NCBI GenBank assembly: GCA_050248715.1
Contig: JBFWRV010000004.1
Coordinates: 62,001 to 126,000 of the forward strand
From: AWTP1-13 sp050248715
GTDB taxonomy: Bacteria; Pseudomonadota; Alphaproteobacteria; Rhizobiales; Hyphomicrobiaceae
Direction of reading: 5' to 3'
DNA: 64,000 nucleotides
The translations under genes were made by a program, and so were the position numbers. Shown piece by piece: positions 15,837 to 25,405 of this stretch (the stretch's first letter is position 1; each line of letters starts with the position of its first letter). The notes below the pieces were generated by a model. It saw nothing but the letters and a program-made list of their open reading frames with translations. It had not been told where the DNA came from and ran no database searches.

Positions 15837-16182
15837 CAAAGTCCCCTGTTCAGGTCGACCTCTGTTCCCCCGCCTTGATTGCGATCCCGCCCCTGATGGT
15901 GGCCGTAGAGTGCAAAACGCCGTGCCTTTGCCATTGTTCAGCTGGCACGCGGCCATGTGACGCTATTGTGATGCGATTCGCGGCGACGGTCGTCGCCGGG
16001 CTGTGCTCTTCCGGCCGCAATGTTCCTGAATTGCGTCCCGAGAACGGTTTGCATTTCAAGAATTTGCCTACGATATGGCTTCGCATGCCCGGCATTTGTG
16101 CAGTCTACGCCGTATGTGGAGGGCGAGGATAAGGATCCCGCCCACAACGGGCACCGTTGAATTCGGCCCGTGGGTTCGACAA
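15837..16182. other. Intergenic region without a recognisable gene
   Basis: About 345 bases between two minus-strand genes. I see no convincing frame, hairpin or RNA gene. It would contain the promoter of the HDWYP protein and the 3' end of the dioxygenase transcript. Confidence 0.5.
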
Positions 16183-16830
16183 TCAGACGTTGAGAACAAT
16201 GTCGAAGGTGCCCTTGAGTGCGCCCGCCTCCAGCTCCGGGGCGTCGTCGAGCCGCACGATGAGGCTCTCGCGTGCCCGGCGGTCTCGAATCGCGTTGAGC
16301 ACGCCATCGGTGGCATTCCGCGGCTCGTCGGCGATATAGAGCTGAGTCGTGAGGCGGCCGGCTCCGGGAGCGTGCACCTTGACGTGGATGTGCGGCGTGC
16401 GGCCCGGATACGCAACGGGGCGGATGGTACGGAAGGCGTAATCTCCCCTGGCGTCGACCTGGGTGCGGCCATAGCCCTGGAAGGCGGTGTCGCGCCGCTT
16501 CTGACCTGAGTCGCCGGGGTGATCGTAGATCCCGTTGGCGTCACACTGCCAGATCTCGATCATGGCGCCGGGCACCACCGCGCCGTGCTTGTCGAGGATG
16601 CGGCCCAAGATGTGCGTGACACGGCCTATGGCCTGCGCCTTCTGCCCGCCGACGCGTACGAGGTCGGCATCCCTGTCTGCGGGGAAGGCGACGGGATAGA
16701 ACGGTCCCTCGGTCTGGCCTGGCGTGATGATGAGAGCGCCGGCAGCACGCACGGTCGAAACACCCGGCAGTGCCAAGGCGGCGCCGATGCCGACAATGAG
16801 ATCGCGGCGCGGGAGGACTTTGGCGGACAT
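16183..16830 (-). CDS. Tat-exported intradiol ring-cleavage dioxygenase-like protein
   Basis: 215 aa from the ATG at 16830. The twin-arginine start MSAKVLPRRDLIVGIGAALA with a hydrophobic core indicates export of a folded metalloprotein. The body is an intradiol dioxygenase fold: TPGQTEGPFYP (residues 36-46), IEIWQCDANGIYDH and YPGRTPHIHVKVHAPG. The expected Fe(III) ligands Tyr102, Tyr141, His147 and His149 are all present. Known intradiol enzymes cleave catechols or protocatechuate. This exported single-chain group has unknown substrates. No aromatic-degradation genes are adjacent. Confidence 0.88.
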   Translation of the reverse strand: MSAKVLPRRDLIVGIGAALALPGVSTVRAAGALIITPGQTEGPFYPVAFPADRDADLVRVGGQKAQAIGRVTHILGRILDKHGAVVPGAMIEIWQCDANGIYDHPGDSGQKRRDTAFQGYGRTQVDARGDYAFRTIRPVAYPGRTPHIHVKVHAPGAGRLTTQLYIADEPRNATDGVLNAIRDRRARESLIVRLDDAPELEAGALKGTFDIVLNV

Positions 16831-16960
16831 GGCAGTGCTCGGTTCCACGCGGTCTGACCGTGCATTGTAGCTGGGCATTGGTCGGTCGAAGGGCGGCAGC
16901 GCGGGAGCTCCGATCATTTTGTCGCGAGGCGTCGAGAGGCTGGCGTGATTGCGTGCGAGG

Positions 16961-18061
16961 TCAGGTCGCGGCGAGGATGCGGCGCTCTAGCACGCGCAGG
17001 CCCCAGAATCCTCCCGCGACGATCGAAGCGAACGTCAGGAACGAACCGAGCGCGAGTGTCGATACGCCGGTGATCGCCTGGCCAATGGTGCAGCCGAGCG
17101 CCAATACGCCGCCGATGCCCATCAGGGTGGCGCCGAAGAGATTGCGCAGCATGTCGCCCGCGTCCGAAAAGGTCGCAATGCGGAACCGCCCCATCGCCAG
17201 CGACGCGGCGCAGGCCCCGAGGAGCGCGCCGAAGACGCTGGCTACGCCGAAGCTCGGGATCGGCCCGGCGGTGTACAGCATCAGCCATTGCAGCGCGTCG
17301 CCGGCTGGCCGCACGTAGGTCAGCGACACGGGCGGGCTCGGTCGCGCCGCCATTTCGTCGAACGCCAAGCCGCCGAGTGCCCAGCCGGCGACGACCAGGA
17401 GCCCCACGGCCAATCCGGAGGTCACGTGTGGCCCCGAGGCGCGGAAGGCCCGGTCGGCAAAACAGTAGACGAGGACCGCGGTCGCCAGGACGCCTGTCAC
17501 GACCAGATTGGACGTAGCGGTCGGGAAGCCCGCGACCCTCATCAGCAGGTCGCCTAGGCTCGGCGCCGTGGCACCCAGCGTGACGCTCGTCGCCTGCTCC
17601 AGCGCCGCCCGCGTCGGCCCCAGTATGCCGCCGATCGTCATCATGGCGATGAGGCCCAGAACCATGAGAGTCACGAGCGAGCGCAGGTCGCCGGCGCCCG
17701 CGCGTGCCAGATTGCGGCTCGGGCAGCCGCCGGTGAACACCATGCCGAAGCCGAAGATCACCCCGCCCAGGATGTGCCCGACCCAGTTGAGGTTGGGCCC
17801 AGCCAGATACATCGACTTGTCAAGCCCGACGACGCCAGCCGCCTGCAGCAGTTGCGTGCCGGCGAGCGCGGTTGCCGCCGCCAGAAGCCAGGCGCGAAAG
17901 CGGCGCCAGTCGCCGAAGTTATGCACATCGGCGAGCGAGCCCATGGCGCAGAAGTTGGTGGCAAAGACGATGGCGCCGAACAGGGCGCCGGTCAGGAACC
18001 CGCCGAGCGCCAGGTAGGCGGGGCCGCTTTGCGTGATGATGTCGCGCAGTGCTTCGAGCAC
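16961..18061 (-). CDS. YeeE/YedE family membrane transporter (sulfur-compound uptake)
   Basis: 366 aa from GTG 18061, which has AAAGGG upstream. It is a polytopic membrane protein with repeated halves and the cysteine motifs of the family: NFCAMGSL near residue 35, GGCPSRNLARAGAGDLRS and GCTIGQAITGVSTLA near the C-terminus. The thiosulfate channel TsuA belongs to this family, and its conserved cysteines relay the sulfur anion. Transport of thiosulfate or a related sulfur species is thus likely. It is divergent from dnaE with a 213-base shared upstream region. Confidence 0.9.
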   Translation of the reverse strand: MLEALRDIITQSGPAYLALGGFLTGALFGAIVFATNFCAMGSLADVHNFGDWRRFRAWLLAAATALAGTQLLQAAGVVGLDKSMYLAGPNLNWVGHILGGVIFGFGMVFTGGCPSRNLARAGAGDLRSLVTLMVLGLIAMMTIGGILGPTRAALEQATSVTLGATAPSLGDLLMRVAGFPTATSNLVVTGVLATAVLVYCFADRAFRASGPHVTSGLAVGLLVVAGWALGGLAFDEMAARPSPPVSLTYVRPAGDALQWLMLYTAGPIPSFGVASVFGALLGACAASLAMGRFRIATFSDAGDMLRNLFGATLMGIGGVLALGCTIGQAITGVSTLALGSFLTFASIVAGGFWGLRVLERRILAAT

Positions 18062-18274
18062 ACGCTTGCCCTTTCGAATCGTCTGCGGGTGGCCCTTGAA
18101 CCGGGCGACGCCTAGATGCGCGCTAATCCTCGCGCTTGCAACCGTGCTGTCAGGGGCCCCAAGTTGGCAGCACTTGCATCCGAGATATCCATCAATTGCA
18201 ATGAAGCACATGGCGTATTCCACAATTCGAAGCTTTCCATTGCGTGAAAGCGAACTTGGCTGTGCACTCACAGC

Positions 18275-21200
18275 ATGAGCGCGACGATTCGAAGCCCACA
18301 GCGATCCAGCGGCTCGGCAGTCGGTGCCGCGGCCCCTACTTTCGTGCACCTCAAGGTGCACTCGGCCTACTCGCTGCTGGAAGGGGCGATTACCATACCG
18401 AAGCTCGCCAAGCTGGCGGCGGCTGCGGGCTTTCCCGCCGTCGGTCTCACCGACACCAACAACCTGTTCGGGGCGCTGGAGTTCTCGGACAAGCTGGCGG
18501 ATGCCGGGATCCAGCCGATTGTCGGCTGCACGCTGCAGGTCGATTTCGGCGACCGTCCGCCGACGAACTCCCTGCAGCGCACCGGCGCCAATCAATCCCG
18601 CTCGCAACCGGCCGGCGCGGTGGCTCTGCTCGCCAGCAGCGAGACCGGCTGGCAGAACCTCATGAAGCTCGCCTCCTGCTCCTTCTTCGATCCGAGCGAG
18701 GATGAGGCTCCTCACATCCAGATCGAGCGCCTGGGGGCGCACGGCGACGGCTTGATCGCACTGACCGGAGGACCGCAGGGCCCCATCGACCGGGCGCTCG
18801 CCGAGGGCCAGGCCGAGGTCGCGCTCGAGCGCTTGAAGATGCTGGAGAAGATCTTCGGCGACCGCCTCTATGTCGAGATCCAGCGCCACGGCCTCAAGCA
18901 TGAGATCGAGGCGGAACCGGCTCTGCTCGACCTTGCCTATGCGCGCGCGCTACCGATCGTCGCCACCAACGAGGCCTACTTCGCCTCACCCGACGACTAC
19001 GAGGCGCACGACGCGCTGCTCTGCATCGCCGAAGGCCGCTACGTCACAGAGGACAACCGGCGCCGCCTCTCGCGCGAGCACTTCTTCAAGACGCCCAAGC
19101 AGATGGGTGAGCTTTTTACCGATCTGCCGGAGGCGCTCGCCAACACGATCGAGATCGCCAAGCGCTGCGCTTTCCGCCCGAGGGGCCGCAAGCCGATCCT
19201 GCCGAGTTTCGTGGCTGTCCCTGCAGGCACGAGTGCGGAGGAGTTGCTGCGTCTGGAGACCGAGGAATTGCGCAAGCAGGCCGAGGCCGGCCTGAAGCAG
19301 CGTCTTGCCACCCACCCATTGGCAGCGGGCTTCGCGGAGGCCGACTACTTCAAGCGCCTCGACTTCGAGATCGGAGTCATCTCGAAGATGAAGTTTCCCG
19401 GCTACTTCCTGATCGTCGCCGACTTCATCAAGTGGGCCAAGGCGAACGGCATTCCCGTCGGGCCTGGGCGTGGCTCCGGCGCCGGCTCGGTGGTCGCCTG
19501 GTCGCTCACCATCACCGACCTCGATCCCCTGCGCTTCGGCCTGCTGTTCGAGCGGTTCCTGAATCCCGAGCGCATCTCGATGCCGGACTTCGACATCGAC
19601 TTCTGCCAGGATCGGCGCGACGAGGTGATCCGCTATGTGCAGAAGAAGTACGGCGGGGATCGAGTGGCGCAGATCATCACGCACGGCAAATTGCAGGCTC
19701 GCGCCGTGCTGCGCGACGTCGGACGGGTGCTGCAGATGCCCTACGGGCAGGTCGACAAGCTCTGCAAGCTCGTGCCCAATAATCCGGCCAACCCCGTGAC
19801 CCTGGCCCAGGCCATCGAGGGCGAGCCCAAGCTGCAGGAGGCGCGCGATAGCGAGCCGGTGGTGGCGCGCTTGCTCGAGATTGCGCAAAAGCTCGAGGGT
19901 CTCTACCGCCACGCGTCCACCCATGCCGCCGGCATGGTGATCGGCGACCGGCCGCTCGACCAGCTCGTGCCGCTCTACCGCGATCCCAAGTCGAGCTTCC
20001 CCATCACCCAGTTCAACTGGAAGCTTGTCGAGGCGGCAGGCCTCGTGAAGTTCGACTTCCTCGGGCTCAAGACGCTGACCGTTCTGCAAAAGGCGGTGCA
20101 ACTCATCAAACGCGGTCGCGGCATCGACATCGAACTTCTCAAGATTCCGCTCGACGACCGCAAAACCTACGAGCTGCTCGCCAAGGCCGACACGGCCGGC
20201 GTGTTCCAGCTCGAAGGCGCGGGCGTGCGCGACTGCCTGAAGCGGCTGAAGCCGGACCGCTTCGAGGACATCATGGCCATGACCGCGCTCTATCGGCCGG
20301 GCCCGATGGACAACATCCCCACCTACATCAACCGCAAGCACAACGAGGAGCCGGTCGACTGCCTGCATCCCATGCTCGAGCCGATCCTGAAGGAGACGCA
20401 CGGCGTCATCATCTATCAGGAGCAGGTGTTGCAGATCGCGCAGGTGATGGCAGGCTATTCGCTTGGCCAGGCTGACATCCTGCGCAAGGCCATGGGCAAG
20501 AAGGACAAGGCCATCATGGCCAAGCAGCAGGCCGAGTTCGTGGCCGGCGCGGTCAAGAAAGGGGTTGCGCGCGACGAGGCCGCCTACATCTTCGAGCTGG
20601 TCGACAAGTTCGCCGGCTACGGCTTCAACAAGGCGCACACGGCTGCCTATGCGCACGTCGCCTACTACACCGCCTATCTCAAGGCCAATTACCGCGAGGA
20701 GTTTCTTGCCGCATCCATGACGCTCGACATGGGCAACACCGACAAGCTCGCCATGTTCACGGCAGAGGCCGCCAAGGCCGGCATCAAGATCCTACCGCCC
20801 TGCATCAATGCCTCCGAGGTCGATTTCGGCGCCGGCGAGAAGACCATCCGCTACTCGCTGGCGGCGCTCAAGAACATCGGCGCGTCGGCCGTGGAGAGCA
20901 TCGTCGCCGAGCGTGACGCCGGCGGGCCGTTCAAGGACCTTTCCGACTTCGCCGCCAGGCTCAACACCAAGGCACTCAACAAGCGCGCACTCGAGACGCT
21001 GGCCGCCGCGGGTGCCTTCGACGCTCTGGAGAGGAGCCGAGCCCTCGTGCACGGCAACGTCGAGCAGATCCTGGCCTGCGCCAGCCGCCTGGCGGCCAAC
21101 ACGGCGCAAGGCACCAACGACCTCTTCGGCGGCGGACCTGCCGCGCGGCCCCAGGTGGATATTCGCCTGCAGCAAGCGTGGCCGCCTATGGACAGCCTGC

Positions 21201-21823
21201 AGCGCGAGTTCGAGGCGGTCGGCTTTTTCCTGTCCGGCCACCCGCTCGACGCCTACCGGGCCGTGCTGACCAAGCTCGGCACGGTCACTTTCTCCGAACT
21301 CGAAGCGCGCGCCGACCGCGGCGCCGTTGCCGGGCGGCTCGCCGGCATCGTCGTCTCCGCGCGCGAGCGGCGCTCGCAGAAGGGCAACAAGTTCGCCTTC
21401 GCGCTGTTCTCCGAGCCAACCGGCCAGTTCGAGGCGGTCGTGTTCTCCGAGGCGCTGGCCGCCTCGCGGCACCTTCTGGAGCCCGGCACGGCCGTCCTAG
21501 TGACGGTCGAGGGCGAGCGCGACGGGGAGGCCCTGAAGCTGCGTGCGCAAGGCATCCAGTCGCTCGATGAGGCCGCCGAAGGGTTGCAGCGCGGGCTCAA
21601 GGTCGTGCTCGACGGGCGGGCCTTCGGAGCCGACAGCAAGCGCATGGACCAGCTCAGGGCGGTTCTTAAGCCCGGCGGCAAGGGCGTCATCGCCCTGAGC
21701 GTGGCGCTGGCCGACCGCGGCCGCGAGGTGGAGATCGCCATGCCCGGGCGCTTCGACATCTCCCCGGCCCAGAAAGGCGCCATCGCCACCGTGCCCGGTG
21801 TGCTCGAGGTGGTGGACATCTGA
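18275..21823 (+). CDS. dnaE: DNA polymerase III alpha subunit
   Basis: 1182 aa replicative polymerase. The N-terminal PHP domain begins with FVHLKVHSAYSLLEGA (residues 23-38) and includes GLTDTNNLFGALEF. The polymerase core contains GPGRGSGAGSVVAW and the catalytic Asp motif PDFDIDFCQDRRDEVI. THAAGMVIGDRPL and YGFNKAHTAAYA follow, and an OB-fold near residue 1010-1060 contains AGRLAGIVVSARERRSQKG. The length fits the DnaE1 housekeeping type, not the shorter mutagenic DnaE2/ImuC. It appears monocistronic. Confidence 0.97.
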   Translation: MSATIRSPQRSSGSAVGAAAPTFVHLKVHSAYSLLEGAITIPKLAKLAAAAGFPAVGLTDTNNLFGALEFSDKLADAGIQPIVGCTLQVDFGDRPPTNSLQRTGANQSRSQPAGAVALLASSETGWQNLMKLASCSFFDPSEDEAPHIQIERLGAHGDGLIALTGGPQGPIDRALAEGQAEVALERLKMLEKIFGDRLYVEIQRHGLKHEIEAEPALLDLAYARALPIVATNEAYFASPDDYEAHDALLCIAEGRYVTEDNRRRLSREHFFKTPKQMGELFTDLPEALANTIEIAKRCAFRPRGRKPILPSFVAVPAGTSAEELLRLETEELRKQAEAGLKQRLATHPLAAGFAEADYFKRLDFEIGVISKMKFPGYFLIVADFIKWAKANGIPVGPGRGSGAGSVVAWSLTITDLDPLRFGLLFERFLNPERISMPDFDIDFCQDRRDEVIRYVQKKYGGDRVAQIITHGKLQARAVLRDVGRVLQMPYGQVDKLCKLVPNNPANPVTLAQAIEGEPKLQEARDSEPVVARLLEIAQKLEGLYRHASTHAAGMVIGDRPLDQLVPLYRDPKSSFPITQFNWKLVEAAGLVKFDFLGLKTLTVLQKAVQLIKRGRGIDIELLKIPLDDRKTYELLAKADTAGVFQLEGAGVRDCLKRLKPDRFEDIMAMTALYRPGPMDNIPTYINRKHNEEPVDCLHPMLEPILKETHGVIIYQEQVLQIAQVMAGYSLGQADILRKAMGKKDKAIMAKQQAEFVAGAVKKGVARDEAAYIFELVDKFAGYGFNKAHTAAYAHVAYYTAYLKANYREEFLAASMTLDMGNTDKLAMFTAEAAKAGIKILPPCINASEVDFGAGEKTIRYSLAALKNIGASAVESIVAERDAGGPFKDLSDFAARLNTKALNKRALETLAAAGAFDALERSRALVHGNVEQILACASRLAANTAQGTNDLFGGGPAARPQVDIRLQQAWPPMDSLQREFEAVGFFLSGHPLDAYRAVLTKLGTVTFSELEARADRGAVAGRLAGIVVSARERRSQKGNKFAFALFSEPTGQFEAVVFSEALAASRHLLEPGTAVLVTVEGERDGEALKLRAQGIQSLDEAAEGLQRGLKVVLDGRAFGADSKRMDQLRAVLKPGGKGVIALSVALADRGREVEIAMPGRFDISPAQKGAIATVPGVLEVVDI

Positions 21824-22012
21824 CCGGACCGGTGCGGCCAGTACGCCGCCTCCTCCCACTCGGCGACAGCCGGGACGCACTACCATTTGAAGAAATTCCA
21901 TAAAATCCGTAAGAGCCTGCCTGCTTTCGCGCCTGCTAGATAGGGCCGGCCATTAGACTTTAGTTGGATGTAGACTCCTCGCGCGGGCACATCGAGAGGG
22001 GGAGGACCATCC

Positions 22013-22189
22013 ATGGTCGACAGCTTCTCTGACTGGCTTTGCAACGTGATGCTGTGGGGAGCAATCGCTACGGTGGTGCTGCTTCTGGGCGAGACCTTTG
22101 TGTCGCCCGGCATCCTTCACAACTGGCTGAATAGCGTCATTGGCCTCGTCGCCGTGGCGGGGTTGGCGGCCCTCTGGCCGAAGTATTAG
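22013..22189 (+). CDS. Small two-helix membrane protein (58 aa)
   Basis: ATG at 22013 with a strong GGGGGAGGA site 6-7 bases upstream; stop TAG at 22187-22189. The product has two hydrophobic segments, VMLWGAIATVVLLLGETFV and SVIGLVAVAGLAALW, joined by a short loop (SPGILHNWLN), and ends in PKY. It is too short for most gene finders but has a good start site and coding-like codon use. No family is recognised. It stands alone between dnaE and the aldehyde dehydrogenase. Confidence 0.6.
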   Translation: MVDSFSDWLCNVMLWGAIATVVLLLGETFVSPGILHNWLNSVIGLVAVAGLAALWPKY

Positions 22190-22450
22190 CGCATCCACTC
22201 CTGGACGCCGCGCATCGGGTCCGAGTAGGGCCGATGCGTCGGACGAGGGATGTACGGCTCGCGGCGGCGGCATGAGGGTGTCGCGGCCGAGGGAGCCCGG
22301 CTGTGCCGGCTTGCGGCTGATGCGGCGCCCGTGTTGTTGCGAAGATCTAGTCGCCGAGCGAGCGCCTGGACCAAGCCTCCGATCCATGAGAAGCGTGACG
22401 GGAGCTGTTGCGCCGGCCGGTTGTGCGGCGGGCACGCCAGGGGAGCACGC

Positions 22451-23929
22451 ATGACTCGCAACAATTACGTCGGCGGCCGGTGGGTCGAGGCGAAGCACGG
22501 CCGGGGCCTCCCCGTCATCAATCCGGCCACGGAGGAGACGATCGACCACGTCGCGGCGAGCACGCTGGAGGATGTCGATGCGGCCGTGCAGGCGGCCGCC
22601 GATGCCTTTCGGAGCTGGCGAACGACGAGCGGCAAGGAGCGTGCGGGCTTTCTTCACGCCATCGCCGCCGCCATCACCGCGGACCGCGACAAGATCGCCC
22701 GCCTCGAGGTGCTCGACAACGGCAAGCCGCTGCCGGAGGCGCTGTGGGATATCGACGACGCGGCGGGGTGCTTCTCCTACTACGCCGATCTTGCCGAGGA
22801 GCTGGACACAAAGGCAGAAGAGCCAATCGCGCTCCCCGACGCGCGGTTCACCTCGGTTGCCCGGCGCGAGCCGATCGGCGTGGCCGGACAGATCATCCCC
22901 TGGAACTATCCGCTGCTGATGGCCGCGTGGAAGGTGGCGCCGGCGCTCGCGGCCGGCTGCACGAGCGTGCTCAAGCCCTCTGAGCTGACGCCGCTGACCG
23001 CGCTTGAGCTTGCCCGCATCGCGCGGGAGACGGGTTTGCCTGCGGGCGTGCTCAACATCGTCACAGGGACCGGGCCCGACGCAGGCCAACCCCTGGCGCA
23101 GCACCCCGACGTGCGCAAGCTCGCGTTCACTGGCTCTGTGCCGACGGGCGTGCGGGTCATGGCGGCGGCCGCCCAGGACATCAAGAACGTCAGCCTGGAA
23201 CTCGGCGGCAAGTCGCCCTTCATCGTCTTCGACGACGCCGACATGGCCAAGGCCGTCGAGTGGATCATGTTCGGCATCTTCTGGAACCAGGGCCAGGTGT
23301 GCAGCGCCACCTCCCGCCTGATCGTGCAGGACCGCATCGCTCCCGCGCTCGTCGACCGCCTGGTCCAGGAGGTAAGGAAGATCAGCATCGGCGATGGGCT
23401 CGATCCCAAAACGCTTCTCGGGCCGCTGGTCAGCGCCGGCCAGCACAAGAAGGTGCTCGACCACATCGAGGGTGGCCGTGCCTCGGGCGCGAAGATGCTC
23501 TGCGGCGGCGGTCGTCCCGGGCACCTCAACCGCGGCTATTACGTAGCGCCCACGATCTTCGACGACGTGCCGGAAGACGCAGCGATCTGGAAGGAGGAGA
23601 TATTCGGGCCGGTGCTGACGATCCGCCGTTTCTCGGAGGAGGCGGAGGCCTTGCGCATGGCGAACGCCACCGAGTTCGGCCTGGGTGCCGCCGTGATGTC
23701 GGAGGATCCCGCGCGCTGCGCCCGGGTGGCGCGTGCGCTGGAGGCCGGCATCGTGTGGGTCAACTGCTCGCAGCCGACGTTCACGCAGGCGCCGTGGGGC
23801 GGCTACAAGAAGAGCGGCATCGGCCGCGAGTTGGGACGCTGGGGCCTCGAGAACTACCTGGAGGTCAAGCAGATCACCACCTACACCTCCGACACGCCCT
23901 GGGGCTGGTACATCAAGGATGTGCCATAG
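22451..23929 (+). CDS. NAD(P)-dependent aldehyde dehydrogenase (betaine-aldehyde dehydrogenase-like)
   Basis: 492 aa from the ATG at 22451. It has all ALDH motifs: PWNYPLLMAAWKVAPALAAG (149-168), the FTGSVPTG cofactor loop, catalytic Glu250 in SLELGGKSP and nucleophile Cys284 in NQGQVCSATSR, then EEIFGPVL. The ending TPWGWYIKD resembles betaine- and aminoaldehyde dehydrogenases. No choline oxidase or betaine genes are adjacent, so betaine aldehyde as substrate is only a family guess. The frame is open for ~200 bases upstream, but residues before MTRNNYVGGRW do not look like ALDH. Confidence 0.93.
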   Translation: MTRNNYVGGRWVEAKHGRGLPVINPATEETIDHVAASTLEDVDAAVQAAADAFRSWRTTSGKERAGFLHAIAAAITADRDKIARLEVLDNGKPLPEALWDIDDAAGCFSYYADLAEELDTKAEEPIALPDARFTSVARREPIGVAGQIIPWNYPLLMAAWKVAPALAAGCTSVLKPSELTPLTALELARIARETGLPAGVLNIVTGTGPDAGQPLAQHPDVRKLAFTGSVPTGVRVMAAAAQDIKNVSLELGGKSPFIVFDDADMAKAVEWIMFGIFWNQGQVCSATSRLIVQDRIAPALVDRLVQEVRKISIGDGLDPKTLLGPLVSAGQHKKVLDHIEGGRASGAKMLCGGGRPGHLNRGYYVAPTIFDDVPEDAAIWKEEIFGPVLTIRRFSEEAEALRMANATEFGLGAAVMSEDPARCARVARALEAGIVWVNCSQPTFTQAPWGGYKKSGIGRELGRWGLENYLEVKQITTYTSDTPWGWYIKDVP

Positions 23930-24005
23930 GTTGGGTCAAGCGAAGCGCAGACCCAATTGAAATCTCCCGCCGTGTTCGTTGACGCCCACCCCAACTGCGC
24001 CCCGA

Positions 24006-24503
24006 TCACCCGCTCTCGAAAACGCGCTTCAGCGCCGCGATGTCGAATTTCTTCATCTGCAGAAAAGCTCTCGTCACACGCTGCGATTTCTTCGTGTCCA
24101 GGTTCTTCAGCATGTCGATCAGCGCAATTGGCACCACCTGCCACGAGAGGCCGAACTTGTCCTTCAGCCAGCCGCAGGGCCCCTCTTGGCCGCCCTGCGA
24201 CAAGCGGCTCCAGAAGAAGTCGATCTTCTCCTGAGTGTCGCACATGACCTGGAAGGAGGTCGCTTCGCTGAACTTGAAGTGCGGGCCGCCGTTGAGCGCC
24301 ACGAAGTTCTGGCCGGCGATCTCGAACTCCGCGGTCATCACGGTTCCGGCCTTGCGGCCGTGGATCTCGTGTCCCTCCTCCCCGTAGTGACTGATGCCTC
24401 CGATCCTGGAATTCTCGAATATCGAGACGTAGAAGCGAGCGGCCTCCTCGGCCTCGCTGTCGAACCACAGGCAGGATACGATCCGGTTTGCCGTGAGCTT
24501 CAT
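24006..24503 (-). CDS. VOC-superfamily (PhnB/3-demethylubiquinone-type) protein
   Basis: 165 aa. The pattern CLWFDSEAEEAARFYVSIF, then GQNFVALNGGPHFKFSEATS, and a final FGLSWQVVP are characteristic of the PF06983 group (PhnB-like glyoxalase fold). Despite the name 3-demethylubiquinone methyltransferase often used for the domain, this group has no proven methyltransferase activity. Function is unknown; it is monocistronic. Confidence 0.88.
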   Translation of the reverse strand: MKLTANRIVSCLWFDSEAEEAARFYVSIFENSRIGGISHYGEEGHEIHGRKAGTVMTAEFEIAGQNFVALNGGPHFKFSEATSFQVMCDTQEKIDFFWSRLSQGGQEGPCGWLKDKFGLSWQVVPIALIDMLKNLDTKKSQRVTRAFLQMKKFDIAALKRVFESG

Positions 24504-24646
24504 GGGTGTTGGCCCTCTCTCGGGTGCAATAAGCCCCTAGGACGAACGCCGCGGCCTGCGCCCGACAATCGGTCGCCAAATCCGGGAACGCGGCACGGCG
24601 AGCCTTGCCGGACCGCGGACGTCGATTTGAGTGGCGGTCCGGCGGC

Positions 24647-25237
24647 TCACCCGCCCATCTGCCACTGCTTGATCCACTCCATCGGGTAGAGCAGCATGAC
24701 GATGTTGAGCGTGAGGTTGTCGCGGATCAGCACCAGCAGGACGACCTCGGTGACGATGAGCAGGAACACCGTCACCCAGGCCGGGAGCCGCGCCGCAAGG
24801 AGAAAGCCCACCAGCGTCGCCAGCATGTCGCCCACCACGTTGATGATGCTATCGCCGTAGTAGTCGCGCGAGATGGTCTGGCTCCGGTAGCGCTCGATGA
24901 TGAGCGGCGAATTCTCGAGGATTTCCCAGCCGGCCTCGATGCCCATAGCAATGACGAGCCGCGCCGCCACCGACAGGCGTCCCCTGGCCAGCACCGTCAG
25001 CAGCCAATAGAAAATGACCCCGTGCAGGATGTGGCTGTAGGTGTACCAATCCGTGAGGTGTTGAGAAGTCTCGGAGTCGGCGCTGCCTCCGTGCCAGAGC
25101 TTGACGTAGCCGCACTTGCAGATGGGGATGCGGCCCATGGCATAGAGGATGCCCGCGACCGCGGCGATGATCGCGAGGCTGGCGAGAATGCCGAGCGGCA
25201 GAGAAAGGCGCAGGGGTCTGGATGTCGATCGCTGCAT
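24647..25237 (-). CDS. UPF0314/DUF2585 membrane protein
   Basis: 196 aa from the ATG at 25237 (MQRSTSRPL); the frame extends further upstream but this start gives the normal family length. About four membrane helices are visible: LGILASLAIIAAVAGILYAM, HGVIFYWLLTVLA, GDMLATLVGFLLAARL and VTVFLLIVTEVVLLVLI. Conserved DUF2585 blocks are CKCGYVKLWHG, DWYTYSHILHG, WEILENSPLIIERYR and DYYGDSIINVVGD. The family is widespread in Rhizobiales and uncharacterised. The conserved polar blocks resemble those of VanZ-like or other small membrane enzymes, but no activity is proven. Confidence 0.9.
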   Translation of the reverse strand: MQRSTSRPLRLSLPLGILASLAIIAAVAGILYAMGRIPICKCGYVKLWHGGSADSETSQHLTDWYTYSHILHGVIFYWLLTVLARGRLSVAARLVIAMGIEAGWEILENSPLIIERYRSQTISRDYYGDSIINVVGDMLATLVGFLLAARLPAWVTVFLLIVTEVVLLVLIRDNLTLNIVMLLYPMEWIKQWQMGG

Positions 25238-25405
25238 TGGGGGATTATCGCGGAGGCCGGGTGGAGGGAGGATAGGCCGTAGTCCAGAGCTTTTCCAAGG
25301 CGTCGGGCCGGCAAAGGCCACGCTCGCCCCTAGACCTGGGCTTTTGCGTCACAGGTTTGACCCGTGGCCACATTCTGCCATACGTGGCCCTTCAGATAGG
25401 GGGAA

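Noticed and set aside
18986..20656. 556-codon minus-strand frame within dnaE
   Set aside because: Antisense of conserved dnaE codons; no motif or ribosome site.
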